A DNA stretch of 64,000 nt from Cymbidium sinense (taxonomy: Eukaryota; Streptophyta; Magnoliopsida; Asparagales; Orchidaceae), in contig JAKCPB010000350.1 in the NCBI GenBank assembly GCA_021442155.1, forward strand, positions 62,001-126,000. The letters are read 5' to 3'. Position numbers and translations under genes: made by a program. Positions 35,231 to 47,152 of this stretch are shown piece by piece; position 1 is the stretch's first letter, and every line of letters starts with the position of its first letter. The notes under the pieces were generated by a model. It saw only the letters and a list, made by a program, of their open reading frames with translations. It made no database searches and was not told the origin of the DNA.

Positions 35231-37560
35231 AATTCTAAATCAAATCAAATAAGTCAAATCAAATCAATTACATAAAATCAAATGGGCTAATTAAGATACT
35301 TAAGGATCTTAGTTATACTCTTTAGGAGTTAGGATGTTGAATAGGGTGAGCTATGTCTACAAATAGAATTCATTTTACTCTTCATTCTTGAAAACTTAAA
35401 CATCACTTTAACCAAATAAAAGTGAAATAAAAATAAAAAGTAAATCTTTAAATCATTTAAATTAAAATCACCCAAAGGTAAAATTTAAATTCAAACTCCA
35501 AATTGAAACTTAAACTAAAGAAGCCTAGTAAAGTCTTGCTACACAAATCCTTAAGCACACACATTAGAATACTAAGTCACCACTTCTAGTGTTAAGTTAG
35601 GGCGTTGTATGTATGATGTTGTGTTATGTTTTGTGATGTCATTTTTTAGACTAGATGTTTGGGTGTATGTTTCGTAGATTGGATGTTAGGCCGTTATTAG
35701 CCTAATCATAATTTTTGCAGGGGCTTATGCTTAAGGGGCCATTATAATAAAAAAATAAATGCTTTTGTTGTGCAGGTTGCTTAGCCCCTATGCGTAACCC
35801 ATGTTAGGATAGGTGGGCTTGGTTACCCATGCTTGGGGTGCTAAGTCCAAATTATTCATATAACTGCTTGGGTTGTATAGCGTGTTTAGCTAACATTTAT
35901 TTTGTAGGTGTAGCTAGATTTACTTTTCCTATTTTTGATGTAATTTTGCATTAGGAATTAGGATTAGCATTATGGGGGATTAGGATAAGCGGTGGCGAAG
36001 GCTTAGTCCATAGGGTGCCTTGTGATGCCTTTATAGCAAATCAAATCAAAAGAAAGAGAAGAAGAAATGAAAAAGAAGACCCCATAACATGTATTATTTT
36101 TTTGTAATCGGGTTGTATAAGGGTAGAGCTTCTACCCATCTATCTTTTTTTTTAGGGTGTAGTGGAACAACCCATGCCTTTTATTCTTTATGGTAGTCTA
36201 TAAAATTATTTAATGTTGTGTTTAGATTGCACATTAGAACAACATGCTTTTCATAGTTTCTTTATGATTGATGCTTGAATGTGTGGCCTAGATGCGGTAG
36301 GCTCTTAGGATAAAATTAATTTTTCTACCCCAATTAACAACTCATAATTAAAATTTTAAAACAACTCATAACCTCACATAAAATCCTAACAATTAAATCA
36401 AGATAATAAAATTTTAGTAACCCTTAGCTAGATGAATGAATGTATAATATCATGCATGTCATATTCTTCCACTCCTATTAAGAGGGGCCTTCCATCCTTG
36501 CCAAAGAATCAAGGCTTAACCTATGAGAACCTTTGGTGGAAGAACATCCCTTTCTCTCTTGATTTGACCCATAATCAAATCCTCATGCATTTAGGCATAC
36601 AAAATCCCATAGCTTGTCTAAAAAAAAAGTCCAAAAGAATCAAATAAATTTGATAAAATTTGTATTAGATAAAGTCATGGATTCATACCACTCATGCTCT
36701 AGTCTCTTAGGAGTGAGTCTAAGGACTTAGTTCCTTTCTAAATGAACAACAACCTAGCCATCTTGCAAAGCATAAGACTTTCCTACATGGATTTAAAGTG
36801 GGAGGAGTTAGGGTGCCACTCATGCTAATAAGTCTAGCAATCATGGTTTATTCTCTCTTGTGGAGGTAAACCATATACCCATTTTGCCCATAGATTTAGG
36901 TCATGCCTTTGTTTTTTACCAGGATCCTTAGTTTAGGAATCAGGTAGCGTTTCCTTGGGCTATAAGTATAAATCTCTTCTTATGAATTTCCACAATGTTT
37001 TATGTTGTGGAATTATAAGCCCTAGCAATCTAATAAAATGTCAACTCAAATAATTAACTCTCTTCAAATTTCAAAAAATATAAAGCCCAATTATAGGGTA
37101 GATTGGAATGCTCACTAGGCTTCCTAGTATCATGAGTATTTCTTACTTTCCCCTTTGGATTCCAAAAATAAGTCTTCTCCTTGATCTATCCCATTTGATT
37201 TTCTAAAATAGCCCTTTCTTTGATAGTCTTAACCTTGAAATCTTTGAAGACCTTAATTGTCTACTTTTAATTGAGTATTCTTAAGAAATTCCCATTTCCT
37301 TAGGATGTAATTAACTATGGGGCTTGCCTCCATAGGGAACTTAATGAACTTAAATACTTTACTTTTCATGTAAAGTAGGGGAAAGATCTGGTATATTGAA
37401 GACCCATCATGCCTTAGAGTCCTTATTAGGATTAGGTCCATTATAGGGTGGTGATTTCTATCTTTCAAGATAGTATATCATTCTTAATGTCATGATCACT
37501 TCAATAAGTACCACCTAAGATTTGCATGGTCCACATCTTGAAAATAAACACCACAATTTA
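35231..37560. other. Unassigned, probably retroelement noncoding DNA
   Basis: Mixed-composition sequence with no recognised domain. A 71-codon plus frame (36432-36647) and a 71-codon minus frame (37253-37468) show no motif. There is an A/G-rich tract (36044-36085, AAGAAAGAGAAG-like) and a TTTTTTTGTAATCGGG stretch near 36110. The position upstream of the Ty3/gypsy remnant suggests an LTR, leader or decayed gag region. I find no LTR pair, primer-binding site or polypurine tract that I can defend. Confidence 0.35.
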
Positions 37561-38060
37561 GTTTTATTTACTTTTAATCATTTGAATGTAGATTTGATTT
37601 ATATTTAGAAATGATTGAAGATATAAATTTATTATGAGAAAATTAATTGATTTTGATTGATTTGGATTAAGATTTGCTAAGTCCATGGGATAGGTCATAT
37701 GGCTTAGGAAGGGTTTTAAGTTTGGATTTGATCATGGGCTTCAATCATTTGGTTTTAGAGTTTGGGTTTGGATTTGGATTTGAATTTGATGTTTGAATTG
37801 AATTGGAGGTATGGTTTGAGAAGGTGAACATGGATTGGATTTGGGTTGTAAGGTAGGTGGATTATCTTAATCTCTAAGGAATAACCTAATCCTATGATTA
37901 ACCCTTCTAAGTATTTAGGCTTAGGTTAAGTACTTACCTAATTATTAGAAGTGTCTTATGACTAGGGAAGTTTTTGTGTCTAGAAGACTGCTAAGTCCAA
38001 GATGGGAAGATTTAATCCACACTCTAAAAGTAAGGTCAATAGGCTTTAGGCTCCATAGTG
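37561..38060 (+). repeat. Third copy of the inverted-repeat sequence
   Basis: This stretch of about 500 bp matches the inner left arm in direct orientation (30490-30650, with GATTTGGATTAAGATTTG and TCATATGGCTTAG) and then continues as the reverse complement of 30651-30990 (GTGTCTTATGACTA, GTGTCTAGAAG, AAAAGTAAGGTCAATAG). It lies immediately upstream of the protease fragment of the Ty3/gypsy remnant. This links the inverted repeat to noncoding DNA of the same retroelement family. Confidence 0.75.
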
Positions 38061-38078
38061 TTGCCCTTGGAGATAGAT

Positions 38079-39508
38079 GATTGGAAGATCGAAGTCAAGT
38101 TTCAGATTATAGACTCAGATACATCTTTCAATGATTTGCTTGAGAGATATTTGATACATGAGAACAACATGGTTCCATCCTCTCTACGTCAGTGTACTCA
38201 TCAAAAAGTACTCTCTTGAAGGGGAGGTTACCATTGCCAAGAAGGACGAGGAGTTAGATTGGAGGAAAAAATTTATGGATTACTTAAATAAAGACAAACT
38301 ATCTCAAGAGAAGTTCCAAGCCTATCAGATGAAGCAGAGAGCACTTTCCTACGCTCTTGTGGATGGTGTCTTGTACCAGTGATCTTTTGATCATATGTGG
38401 TTATGTTGTTTAGATAAGCATAAAGCCCATAAGATTGTGATCGAGGTACACTCAAGATTATGTGGAACCAACCAGTCTAATCTAAAGATGAAAGAAAATA
38501 TCAAGAGACTAGGATACCACTGGCCTTCAATAATCAAAGATTGCATGGATATGACTAAGTGATTCCACTAATGTCAAATACACGGTGTGGTCCTACACCA
38601 ACCACCCAACATTCTACATCGTACATTGGCCTCATGGCCATTTGAGTGTTGGGGGTACCGACAAAGTGGGTCATATTGATTCTCCTTCTTTCAAGGGTCA
38701 ACAATTTATCTTAGGTACTACTGATTAATTTTTCAAATAGGCAAAGGTTGTTCACCTCAGAGAGGTTATAGCTCAGCATGTGCTCCAATTTTTTAGGAAT
38801 CATATTATATATAGGTTCAGAGTGCCTCAATAAATTATATCTAATAATGATACTACATTCAAGAGCACTGATATCAATAACTTTTCCTAGAGACACAACA
38901 TAGATTAGAGATATTCTACCATCAACTACCCGAGGTCAAATGGCTTAGCAGAAGCCTTCAACAAAACTCTCATCCAAATACTAAAGAAGACACTCGATAA
39001 TAATAAGTGGCAGTGGCATGAGTAGTTAGTTGAAGCCTTGTGAGCCTATTGCACCACATATAAAATTCTAATTCAACCTACTCCTTTCTTCTTAGTGTAT
39101 GGGTTTGAATTTATTCTACCATTTGAAGTCCAACTCCCATCACTAAGGATAGTTGTGGGCAGCAAGATCACAACAGAACATAATGCCAAGTTGCTGTTAG
39201 AAGAGCTTGAATGTTTAGAAAAGAGATGCCTACCAGTTTGCCAAAATCTCATGTTGTACAAAGCTAAAATGACTCAAGCTCACAATAATTTGGTCTGTCT
39301 TAGAGCTTTTCAAGTATGAGAGCTTATTCTAGTTCTAAAGAGACCGATTATTGCTCATCGTAAGATGGGAGGCAAGTTTGAACCAACTAGGGAAGGCCTT
39401 TTCTCCATAGAGAAGGCCTACCAAGGAGGATCTTATCAACTTATTAATCATAAGGGAAAGGGCCCAATGCTTCTAAACAATGGGTTATACTTAAAAAATA
39501 TATTATAA
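38079..39508 (+). pseudogene. Ty3/gypsy (Tat-like) pol remnant, RT deleted
   Basis: Decayed polyprotein of a plant Ty3/gypsy LTR retrotransposon. From 38079 one frame shows the end of the aspartic protease region (DSDTSFNDLLERYLIHENN, then VPSSLRQC). About 38200 onward a second frame shows the linker before integrase (DWRKKFMDYLNK, GVLYQ), then the integrase zinc-finger area (HSRLCG, YHWPSIIKDCMD) with stops at 38562 and near 38574 where Cys/Gln codons are expected. In the catalytic core the first Asp is kept (TTD, 38723-38725). The second Asp region reads IISNND for the usual DNG (about 38837-38851), and the Glu is kept in NGLAEAFNKTL (38951-38953). The C-terminal part (LVYGFEF, PSLRI, RPIIAHRKMGGKF) runs to a stop at 39506-39508. 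RT and RNase H are missing, a deletion of roughly 2 kb compared with intact elements. Clearly inactive. Confidence 0.85.
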
Positions 39509-42089
39509 ATAATGTTTGAAAATTGTTATCATCAATGAAAATTCCATTTTGAATTCAATATCTTCCATGTTGAAAGTATTCCTATTTGTGAATCTGCCAC
39601 GAAGTGTTTAGGGTAGGTGTATGAAACTTGACCAATGTCCTATCCTTCATCGGTATAACACAGACACAAACTACACATAAATATATAAATTAAACACATA
39701 TCTTTTATCTCAGGCTACTCTGAGTTGAGATAGCACCCTAGTGACACTCATTCGATGTTGCTCTAGGTCGACATGCTACCACCTAGTGGGTCACCTTAGT
39801 GGTCTTCTTGCTTTGGAGGATATAAGTCTGCTACACTTTCCTTCATTAGTTGGCCACTGCACATTGATAAGCACCTTGTTAGTTTGGTAGGCCTTACTAA
39901 GTGGCCGATAAGCTACCTTATGTTGGCTTCATTTAAGAGGATGTGTGTATGCTATCCTTTCTTTTTAGATTAGCCATCGTGCACCAATTGGGTCGAGTAT
40001 ATTTAGGGTTTAGGATTAATACCCTAGTGGCTCCTTCCCTCCTGAATGCTTCAAGACTGGGTCCAGTACTTCCTTGGGGCTCCCCACTTAGTAGTCGCTC
40101 TAGGTTAGATAGAATCTGTCCCACCGATGATAGACTATTCCTATGAGATGTTCTGCTAGGAAAGTTATAAGCTTACATGCTTTCTTTCTAGATTGATCAT
40201 TGCACACTGACGGTCACCTTAGGTTGGTTGGTTCTCACTATGCTAATGGATACACCACTCATTATGATGGATACACCTTAGGTTGGTTGGTTCTCGCCTT
40301 AGGATACACCACTCATGCGTAAGTCTATGCTCTCCTTGAGTTGGCCACCGTACACTTATAGGCTTTTTTTTATAGGGCTTAGGATAACACCCCTAGCAGC
40401 ACCTTCCCTGTGGGATCTATATTTAGATCACATCCTTTGCGACCCCATTTAGACACTACCTAGTTTACTATCCAATTTAATAGTTCCCCTTTCCTAGTAA
40501 CCACCCCTATGGTTGGAGAATTCATCTTGTGGATGTGCAGATTCTTCTTTGGTCCAGTAAATCTGAGAAAGTTTTAGGCCGACATTGCCACTTCTCAGTG
40601 TGGTCCCTAGCACACCAACATGGTCCATGCTAACTTATAAACAAAATATATATTCTGGATTAGGAGGACACCCAAGGTACCTTTTCCAGTAGGTATCCTA
40701 TCTTTAGGGTAGTGTAAAAAAACTCCTATAGGAATCATCGACTACTCTTGAGTTGATATAAGTCCCCATCAGCATTCACTCAATAGTTTCCCCTAAGTTT
40801 ACTTCAATTTATTATGCTACCAATAGGTCACCCTAGTGGTTGTTCCCAGCTTTAGAAGATGTAAGCTTGTTATGCCTTCTTCCTAGCACTGCTAGCTCTA
40901 CCCCATGACCCAGACTATCTCTTTGGATTTGTAAATTTGAGATAGGACAAGTCGATATAGCCTTCTGTGGGTCCATCTTACCGACATGGTCCATAAATTA
41001 AATCTATCAAATTTGACCTAGCTCACATCCCTAGCGAATATGCCCTCAATTTGAAATCAAACAAAACCAAATAGAGCATGTCAAATCATATGAAATTAAG
41101 ATAAAATTAATCTTGACTACTTTTGAGTTGATATAAGTCCCCAACAACATTCACTCAGTAGTCACCCTAGGTCAAGTTTGATTTATTATGCATCCAATAG
41201 ATCATCCTAGTGGTTGTTCCATGCTTTGGAAGATGTAAGTCTACTACGCCTTCTTCCTAGCATAGTTATAGCACATCGAAAGGCAGCCCCTTAGGTTGCT
41301 TAGCTCTACCCCATATGTAGACTATCCCTTTGGATTGTAAACTTAAGGTAGGTCAAGGCGATATAACCCCTTCTTAGTGGGTCCATCACACCGACAAGGT
41401 CCATACATTAACTTCAGTTAAATTAAACCCAATTTGATTTTCCCTAGTGAGTTAAATCACACCCTTCTTTTAGTGGAGCCCCAAATCATATATAAACAAG
41501 TCAACTAAATCAAATTCAAAACCAACCTCCCTAACAGACCAAATTCATAACTCCCCAATAGAGTCTAAATCAAAGAAATCTAACCAAACTGTTATCTCCA
41601 TTGGATACATCCCCAAATAAATCTATGAAATTAAACTCAAATCTTAATCCCCAACGAATAGCCCAAACCTGCTTCCCTAGAGGAAGGTTCATATACCCGA
41701 TCCCTAGCAGACTCAAGCCCACATATCTACTAGATATGCCTCTACATCAATTTAAACAAAACAAATTAAAGTTAATTCGATCTTAATTTCTAGTGGATTA
41801 TAGATTCTTATCTCTAGCAAATCTTCTTTCCATAAATCATATAATCAAATTAAATTCAAACATTATCCCTAACAGATTTTCTCCTTCTATGCCCTCGATA
41901 TAGACCCCTCACATGTCATGTCCAATGCATGTGTGATCCCCTAATGGATCTCCCTGCATATCCTTGACATGGAATTCTCATCAAATCTTATTTCTTCACT
42001 TATGCACACCTTTAATACTTCAACCAAAAGCCTAACAATGTATTTGTTTAAATTACATCATCTTAACATTATAATCAACATTTTATTAT
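39509..42089 (+). repeat. Retroelement 3' noncoding region with direct repeats
   Basis: GC-richer sequence downstream of the pol stop, without a recognised frame. It contains degenerate direct repeats: 40738-40925 recurs at 41115-41340 (CTTTTGAGTTGATATAAGTC, CACTCAGTAG, CCTAGTGGTTGTTC, GATGTAAG, CCTTCTTCCTAGCA). A third, more diverged copy lies near 39715-39900 (GAGTTGAGATAGC, CACCTTAGTGG, GATATAAGTCTGCTAC). A local duplication of CACCTTAGGTTGGTTGGTTC occurs at about 40217 and 40269. Tat and Ogre elements are known for repeat-bearing 3' untranslated regions. The short frames (39943-40146, 41601-41786) show no domain. I could not place the 3' LTR. Confidence 0.6.
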
Positions 42090-43575
42090 TTGTGATGGTG
42101 CAACCTTAAACTAACTATACAATATCATGCAAAATATATTACATTATGAATTAACACACTATATTATATTATAATATATGATGTTATATTATAATTTGCT
42201 ATAATATAATATATTATCTAACATTACATCTTATTAGAATCACTTAAAAGGAACAAATAATAAAATTTGCTCAAAAAATGAATAATGTTCATTTTAGATG
42301 TAAAATTCTTAATTTTCTATTAGAAATGGTACAAAATAATATAATTTTTGTGTTGCTTCTTTGTGTGTGCCATGAATTTTGCCAAATTCTTCCATCTCAA
42401 CCTTCAAATTAACATTTTTGTGAGTTTTGACCCAATATATTATAACAAAAGTAAAACATACTAAAATGTACATTATATATGTGAAGTTATATTGTTATGC
42501 ATAATATATTTTAATATGCTATCATATAATATATTATCTTACATTACACCTTAAAATGAATCACTTTAAGCAAAAAATTTATAAAATTTTGTTGAAAAAT
42601 GAACATTTATTTTGGATGCAAAATTCCATTCTTTTTATTAAATGACATACCATAGCACACCCCAATGATGTTCCTAAAGCTTACCTTAAATTTGCTAAAT
42701 CCCATCATCTCGACCTATATTATAATTTTTATGAATTATACTAGTACAAACTCTACTACATACTATAACAAACTAAAATATGTAAACAATAAGTAGTAAT
42801 ACAATAGTATGCTATAATGCATGCTACACTATGTTATGGCATCCTATATTATAATACACTATAACATATTATATTATATTATATTGCATATCACATCAGA
42901 AGGGATTGCTTAAGATAAAAATCATAAAATTAGTCTAAATAATAAAACTATATATTTTAGTCATTATCACTTACATATTTTAAATTGAACAATATATTAT
43001 GATGCCATGCTCTACCTATTATGAATTTGGCCAAATTCCACCATTTTGAGGTGTAAATCAGCATTTTTATAAAAATCTTATAGTAGGCTCGAAAGCATGA
43101 TTATAAAATACTAAAAGAATTTAAAATTCACACAACAATATATTATGATATATGATGCAATATTATACTACAACATATAATATTTATTTTGAACATAAAA
43201 TCTTACTTTTTTAGAAGTGGTGTAGCACACCTTTACAACCTAATTCCACTTCAAATTTAATGAATTTCATCATTTGATTTATTAAACCAATATTTTATGA
43301 TTTATATTAATATAGACTATAGGGTAATACCATAATATACTAAAATATTTCAAAACATCTTATAACATCCAAAAACACATCACTACATGCTCAAATATAT
43401 GATGTTGCATTATACTTAATATATGGTATTATAATATGATTTAGGGTTAGAGTTTAGAGTATTCAAATCTCTAATAGTCATGGGCATGTCTCTTGAAGCA
43501 TTTTCTTTTGCTACCATAACTATGTTGGGATTAGGTCATTCTTTAGATCTACTCCTAATGACATCTTTATTCAAG
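42090..43575. repeat. Degenerate AT-rich satellite, copy B, plus linker
   Basis: Second stretch of the AT-rich satellite. Segments open at about 42345 (GTGTGCCATG), 42648 (CATAGCACACC), 43001 (ATGCCATGCTC) and 43219 (GTAGCACACC). From 42641 it parallels 15966-16934 closely, including the final telomeric words (about 43438-43460) and the linker of about 115 bp (ATTCAAATCTCTAATAGTCA to TTCAAGG). It extends further left than copy A by one or more segments. No gene is visible. Confidence 0.7.
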
Positions 43576-43737
43576 GTTTAGGGTTTAGGGTTAGTTTAGG
43601 GTTTAGGGTTTAGAGTTTAGGGTTTGGGCTTGTAGGGTTTAGGTTTTAGGGTTTAGGGTTTATGGTTTAGGGTTTAAGGTTTTGGGTTTAGTGTTTAAGG
43701 TTTAGGGTTTTTAGGGTTTAGGGTTTAAAGTTTTTTT
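43576..43737 (+). repeat. TTTAGGG array
   Basis: Short TTTAGGG array between the satellite linker and GRP copy 10, in the same position as 16935-17163. Telomere-like sequence resumes here after the compound insertion. Confidence 0.85.
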
Positions 43738-44200
43738 AACAGAGAACAAATTATGATTCAACATTTCTTCTATTTGATTTCATCAACTAAGTAACACCCC
43801 AAGTTTTCTAAGACATAAGGGATGACATAGATAAGAAATGAGCACCCATAGAGCAAATCAAAAATGCTAGATAAGTTGAGTCTATAAATACACAATTCCA
43901 TAAGCGGCAGATCATGTACCATTCTTCAATTTTCTAGTTCCATCAACCACACACTCTCAGTAATGGGATCCATCATATCCCTATCTCTCTCTCCACCACC
44001 ACCATGATTATAACGTCCATCGCTCCTCCCACCTCCATAAACACCACTGCTTCAACCACCACCACCATATCAACTAGCACAACCAGATCCCCCACCACCA
44101 CTGCGATAACCACCTCGCCTTCACCTCCACTGCCAAATCTAGATTGAGCCTAGTTGACAGAGATGTTTCTACCATCAAGGTTCTTCCCATTCTTAGGGTT
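43738..44200 (-). pseudogene. GRP 3'-end fragment, copy 10
   Basis: Full-length type antisense fragment. On minus the RRM end reads NGKNLDGRNISVN, then an in-frame TAG (complement at 44150-44152), then AQSRFGSGGEG, after which the frame changes. The TAG lies at the same codon as in copy 4, and both copies follow the same satellite and linker, so this is the duplicate of copy 4. The junction word CCCATTCTTAGGG is intact, and the 3' UTR is complete with small deletions. Confidence 0.85.
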
Positions 44201-44604
44201 TATGGTTAGTTTAGGCTTTAAGACTTAGGGTTAGTTTAGGGTTTAGGGTTTGGGGTTTATGAGTTTGTTGTGTATTAGGGTTTAGGGTTTAGGTTTTTTT
44301 AGGTTTAGGGTTTAGGGTTTAGGGTTTAGGGTTTAGGGTTTAGGGTTTGTTTTAGGGTTTAGAGTTTAGGGTTTAGGATTTAGGGTTTAAGGTTTAGGGT
44401 TTAGGGTTTAAGGTTTAGAGTTTAGGGTTTAGGGTTTAGGATTTTACAATTTAAGATTTAGGGTTTAGGGTTTTACGGTTTAGGGTTGTAGGTTTAGGGT
44501 TGTAGGTTTAAGGTTGTAGGTTTAGTGTTTGGGGTTTAGGGTTAGTTTTAGGGTTCAGGGTTTAGGGTTTAGGATTTAGGGTTTAGGAGTTTTTTTTTTT
44601 AAAA
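44201..44604 (+). repeat. Long TTTAGGG array
   Basis: One of the longest and cleanest telomere-like arrays, with perfect consecutive heptamers at about 44305-44348. It ends in a T tract and a poly(A) tract (44591-44609) before AAAGTAAAC. Confidence 0.9.
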
Positions 44605-46741
44605 AAAAAGTAAACTTATAGGCTTAAGTTTATTTAGTTTATTTTTTGTTTATTTGAGTTTATTTTATTTAATTTTTTATTTAGGTTTAATTTTTATGTT
44701 TATTTAGTTTAGTTTATTTATTTAAGTTTTATTTATATTAGTTTAGGTTTTTTATTTTAGTTTATTTTTTAGGTTTAGGTTTATTTTTTTGGTTAGTTTT
44801 ATTTTTATTTTATTTTTTAGCTTTAGGTTTTAATTTTTATTTTTATGTTTAGGTTAAAGTTTTTACTTTCTTTTTTTAGGTTTATGTTTTAGGTTTTTAT
44901 TTTAGGATTATTTTTAGGTTTTATGTTTTAGTTTAGGTTTAGGTTTTGATTTTATTTGTTTTAGTTTAGGTTTAGGTTTATTTTATTTTGTTTATTTTAT
45001 TTTTATTATAGGTTTACTTTTTTTTTTTGTTTAGGGTTTAAGTTTTATTTTTATTTATTTTTTTAGTTTTATTTTATCTTTTTTTTAGGTTTAGGTTTTA
45101 TTTATTTTCATTTTATTTTATTTTAGGTATGTTTTATTTTTAATTTTTATTTTATTTAGGTTTTTTATTGTTAGATTTATTTTAATTTTTATTTAGTTTA
45201 GGTTTTTATTTATTCTATTAAAGTTTATTTTTAATTTTTATTTTATTTTATTTTTTATTTAATTTAGGGTTAGGTTATTTATTTATTTTATTTTATTTTT
45301 ATGTTTTGTTTTTAGTTTAGGCATTTTAGATTTTGGGTTTATGGTTTAGGGTTTAGGGTTTTAGGGTTTAGGGTTTTATTTGGATCTTTTAGGGTTTAGT
45401 TTAGTGTTCAAGTTTTGGTTTAGGTTTTGATAGTTTAAGGTTTAGGATGGTTAGTGAACTTTAGGTTTAGGGTTTTAAACTTTAGTTTAATATTTAGGTT
45501 TAGGTTTAGGGTTTGTTTAGGTTTAGTTTAGGGTTTTAGGTTTAGAGTTTAGGTTTTTTAAGTTTAGTTAGGTTGTAGTTTAAGTTTAAGATTAGTTTAG
45601 GTTAGGGTTTTATAGGGTTTAGTTAGTTTAGGGTTTAGGATTTTAGGTTAGGAGTAGGGTTTAAGTTTAGTTTAGGGTTTAGATTTTAGGTTTATACTTT
45701 TAGGTTTAGGGTTTATATTAGGTTTAGTGTTTATAGTTTAGGGTTTAGGTTTAGTTTAGTTTTAAGTTTTAGGGTTTAACTTTTAGGTTTATTAGATTAT
45801 TATTTCTTTTAGTTATTTTATTTTTATTTTTTTTTATTTTTATTTTTTATTTTTATTTAGTTTAGTTTATTTATTTTAGGTTTATTTATTTTACTGTAGG
45901 TTTCTTATTTTATTTTATTTATTAGGTTTAAGTTTATGTTTAGTTTTTAGTTTATTTTTATTTTTATTTTATTTTATGTTTATGTTTTATGTTTTATTTC
46001 TAGGTTTAGGTTTAGGTTTTTATTTTATTTTTTTAGGTTTAGGTTTTAGGTTTATATTTTAAGTTTATTTTATAAATTTTATTTTTTAGTTTAAGTTTAA
46101 GTTTATTTTATTTTATTTATGTTTTAGGTTTAGGTTTAAGTTTAGTTTATTTTAGGTTCAGGTTTAAGTTTTATTTATTTTTAGTTTAGTTTATTTTAGT
46201 TTAGGTTTAGGTTTATTTTATTTTTATTTTAGGTTTAGATTTTTTTAGTTTAGGATTTAGGTTTATTTTTTATTTATTTTTGTTTATTTTTTTATTTAGG
46301 ATTTTTTAATTTTAAATTTATTTTATAGTTTATTTTTTTTTAGGTTTAGTTTTTATTTTTATTTATTTTATTTTTTAATTTAGGTTTTTTATTTATTTTA
46401 TTTTAGTTTAGTTTTATTTTATTTTATTTTATTTTTAGATTTAGGTTTAGGTTTTCTTTAGGTTTTTATATTAATTTTATTTTATTATTTTATTTTAGTT
46501 TAGGTTTTTTATTTATTTTATTTTTAGGTTTTATTTAGTTTAGGTTTAGGTTTTTAACTTTTTAGGGTTTAGAGTTTAGGGTTTAGGGTTAGTTGAGGGT
46601 TTAAGATTTAGGGTTTAGGGTTTGGGGTTTTGGATTTAGGGTTAAGGGTAGGGTTTAGGGTTTTTAAAGTTTAGAGTTTAGCGTTTAGGTTTTACATCTA
46701 ATGTTGAGGTTTTAGCATAGGGTTTAGGGTTATTGGTTTTA
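44605..46741 (+). repeat. Two T-rich blocks separated by a G/T-rich array
   Basis: T-rich block to 45330, then a loose array of TTTAGGG, TTTAGG and TTTAG words (45330-45800) almost without C, then a second T-rich block to 46560 and a TTTAGGG array to 46740. No A-rich landmark separates the two blocks. No gene is visible. Confidence 0.8.
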
Positions 46742-47152
46742 AGAGAACAAATTCAAATTCAACATTTCTTCTTTTATTTCATCCAAGTAACACACCAAGT
46801 TTTCTAAATACAAGTGACATAGATAAAAAATGAGCATGCATAGAGCAAATCAAAACCCTATAACTAGAATTATCTCTCTTGTAAAGATAGTTCCATAAGT
46901 AGCAGATCATTCATTCTTCTTAGTTTCTAGTATCGAACCACCTCCTCTCGAGTAGCGGATTCACCATCATATCCCGATCTCCCTTCGCCACTATTTGTAA
47001 CCTCCATCGCTCCTCTTGCCTCCAACCACCACTTCTCCACCACCACATTATACCTCCAGATCCCCATCACCACTGTGATAACCCGCCTTGCCTTCATCAT
47101 CTCTGGAGCCTATTTGGGTGGCGATCTGTCATCAAGGTTCTATCTTAGGTTT
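46742..47152 (-). pseudogene. GRP 3'-end fragment, copy 11
   Basis: Full-length type antisense fragment shortened by many small deletions: ATTTCATCCAAGTAAC in place of a longer form, and missing bases through the UTR and Gly-rich tail. The junction region reads GGTTCTATCTTAGG. No GRP frame survives. The pattern of one- to four-base losses begins to be marked here and grows to the right. Confidence 0.75.

Noticed and set aside
26668..35300. The inverted repeat extending to 27-28 kb and 33-35 kb as one giant palindrome of about 8 kb
   Set aside because: Word content is complementary (TTAATTAA-rich versus AATTAAA-rich), but I could not find matching segments longer than simple AT words, so only 29281-32050 is claimed.
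35231..37560. LTR, primer-binding site or gag of the Ty3/gypsy element
   Set aside because: No TG...CA-bounded direct pair, no tRNA-complementary site and no gag zinc knuckle could be pointed to by eye.
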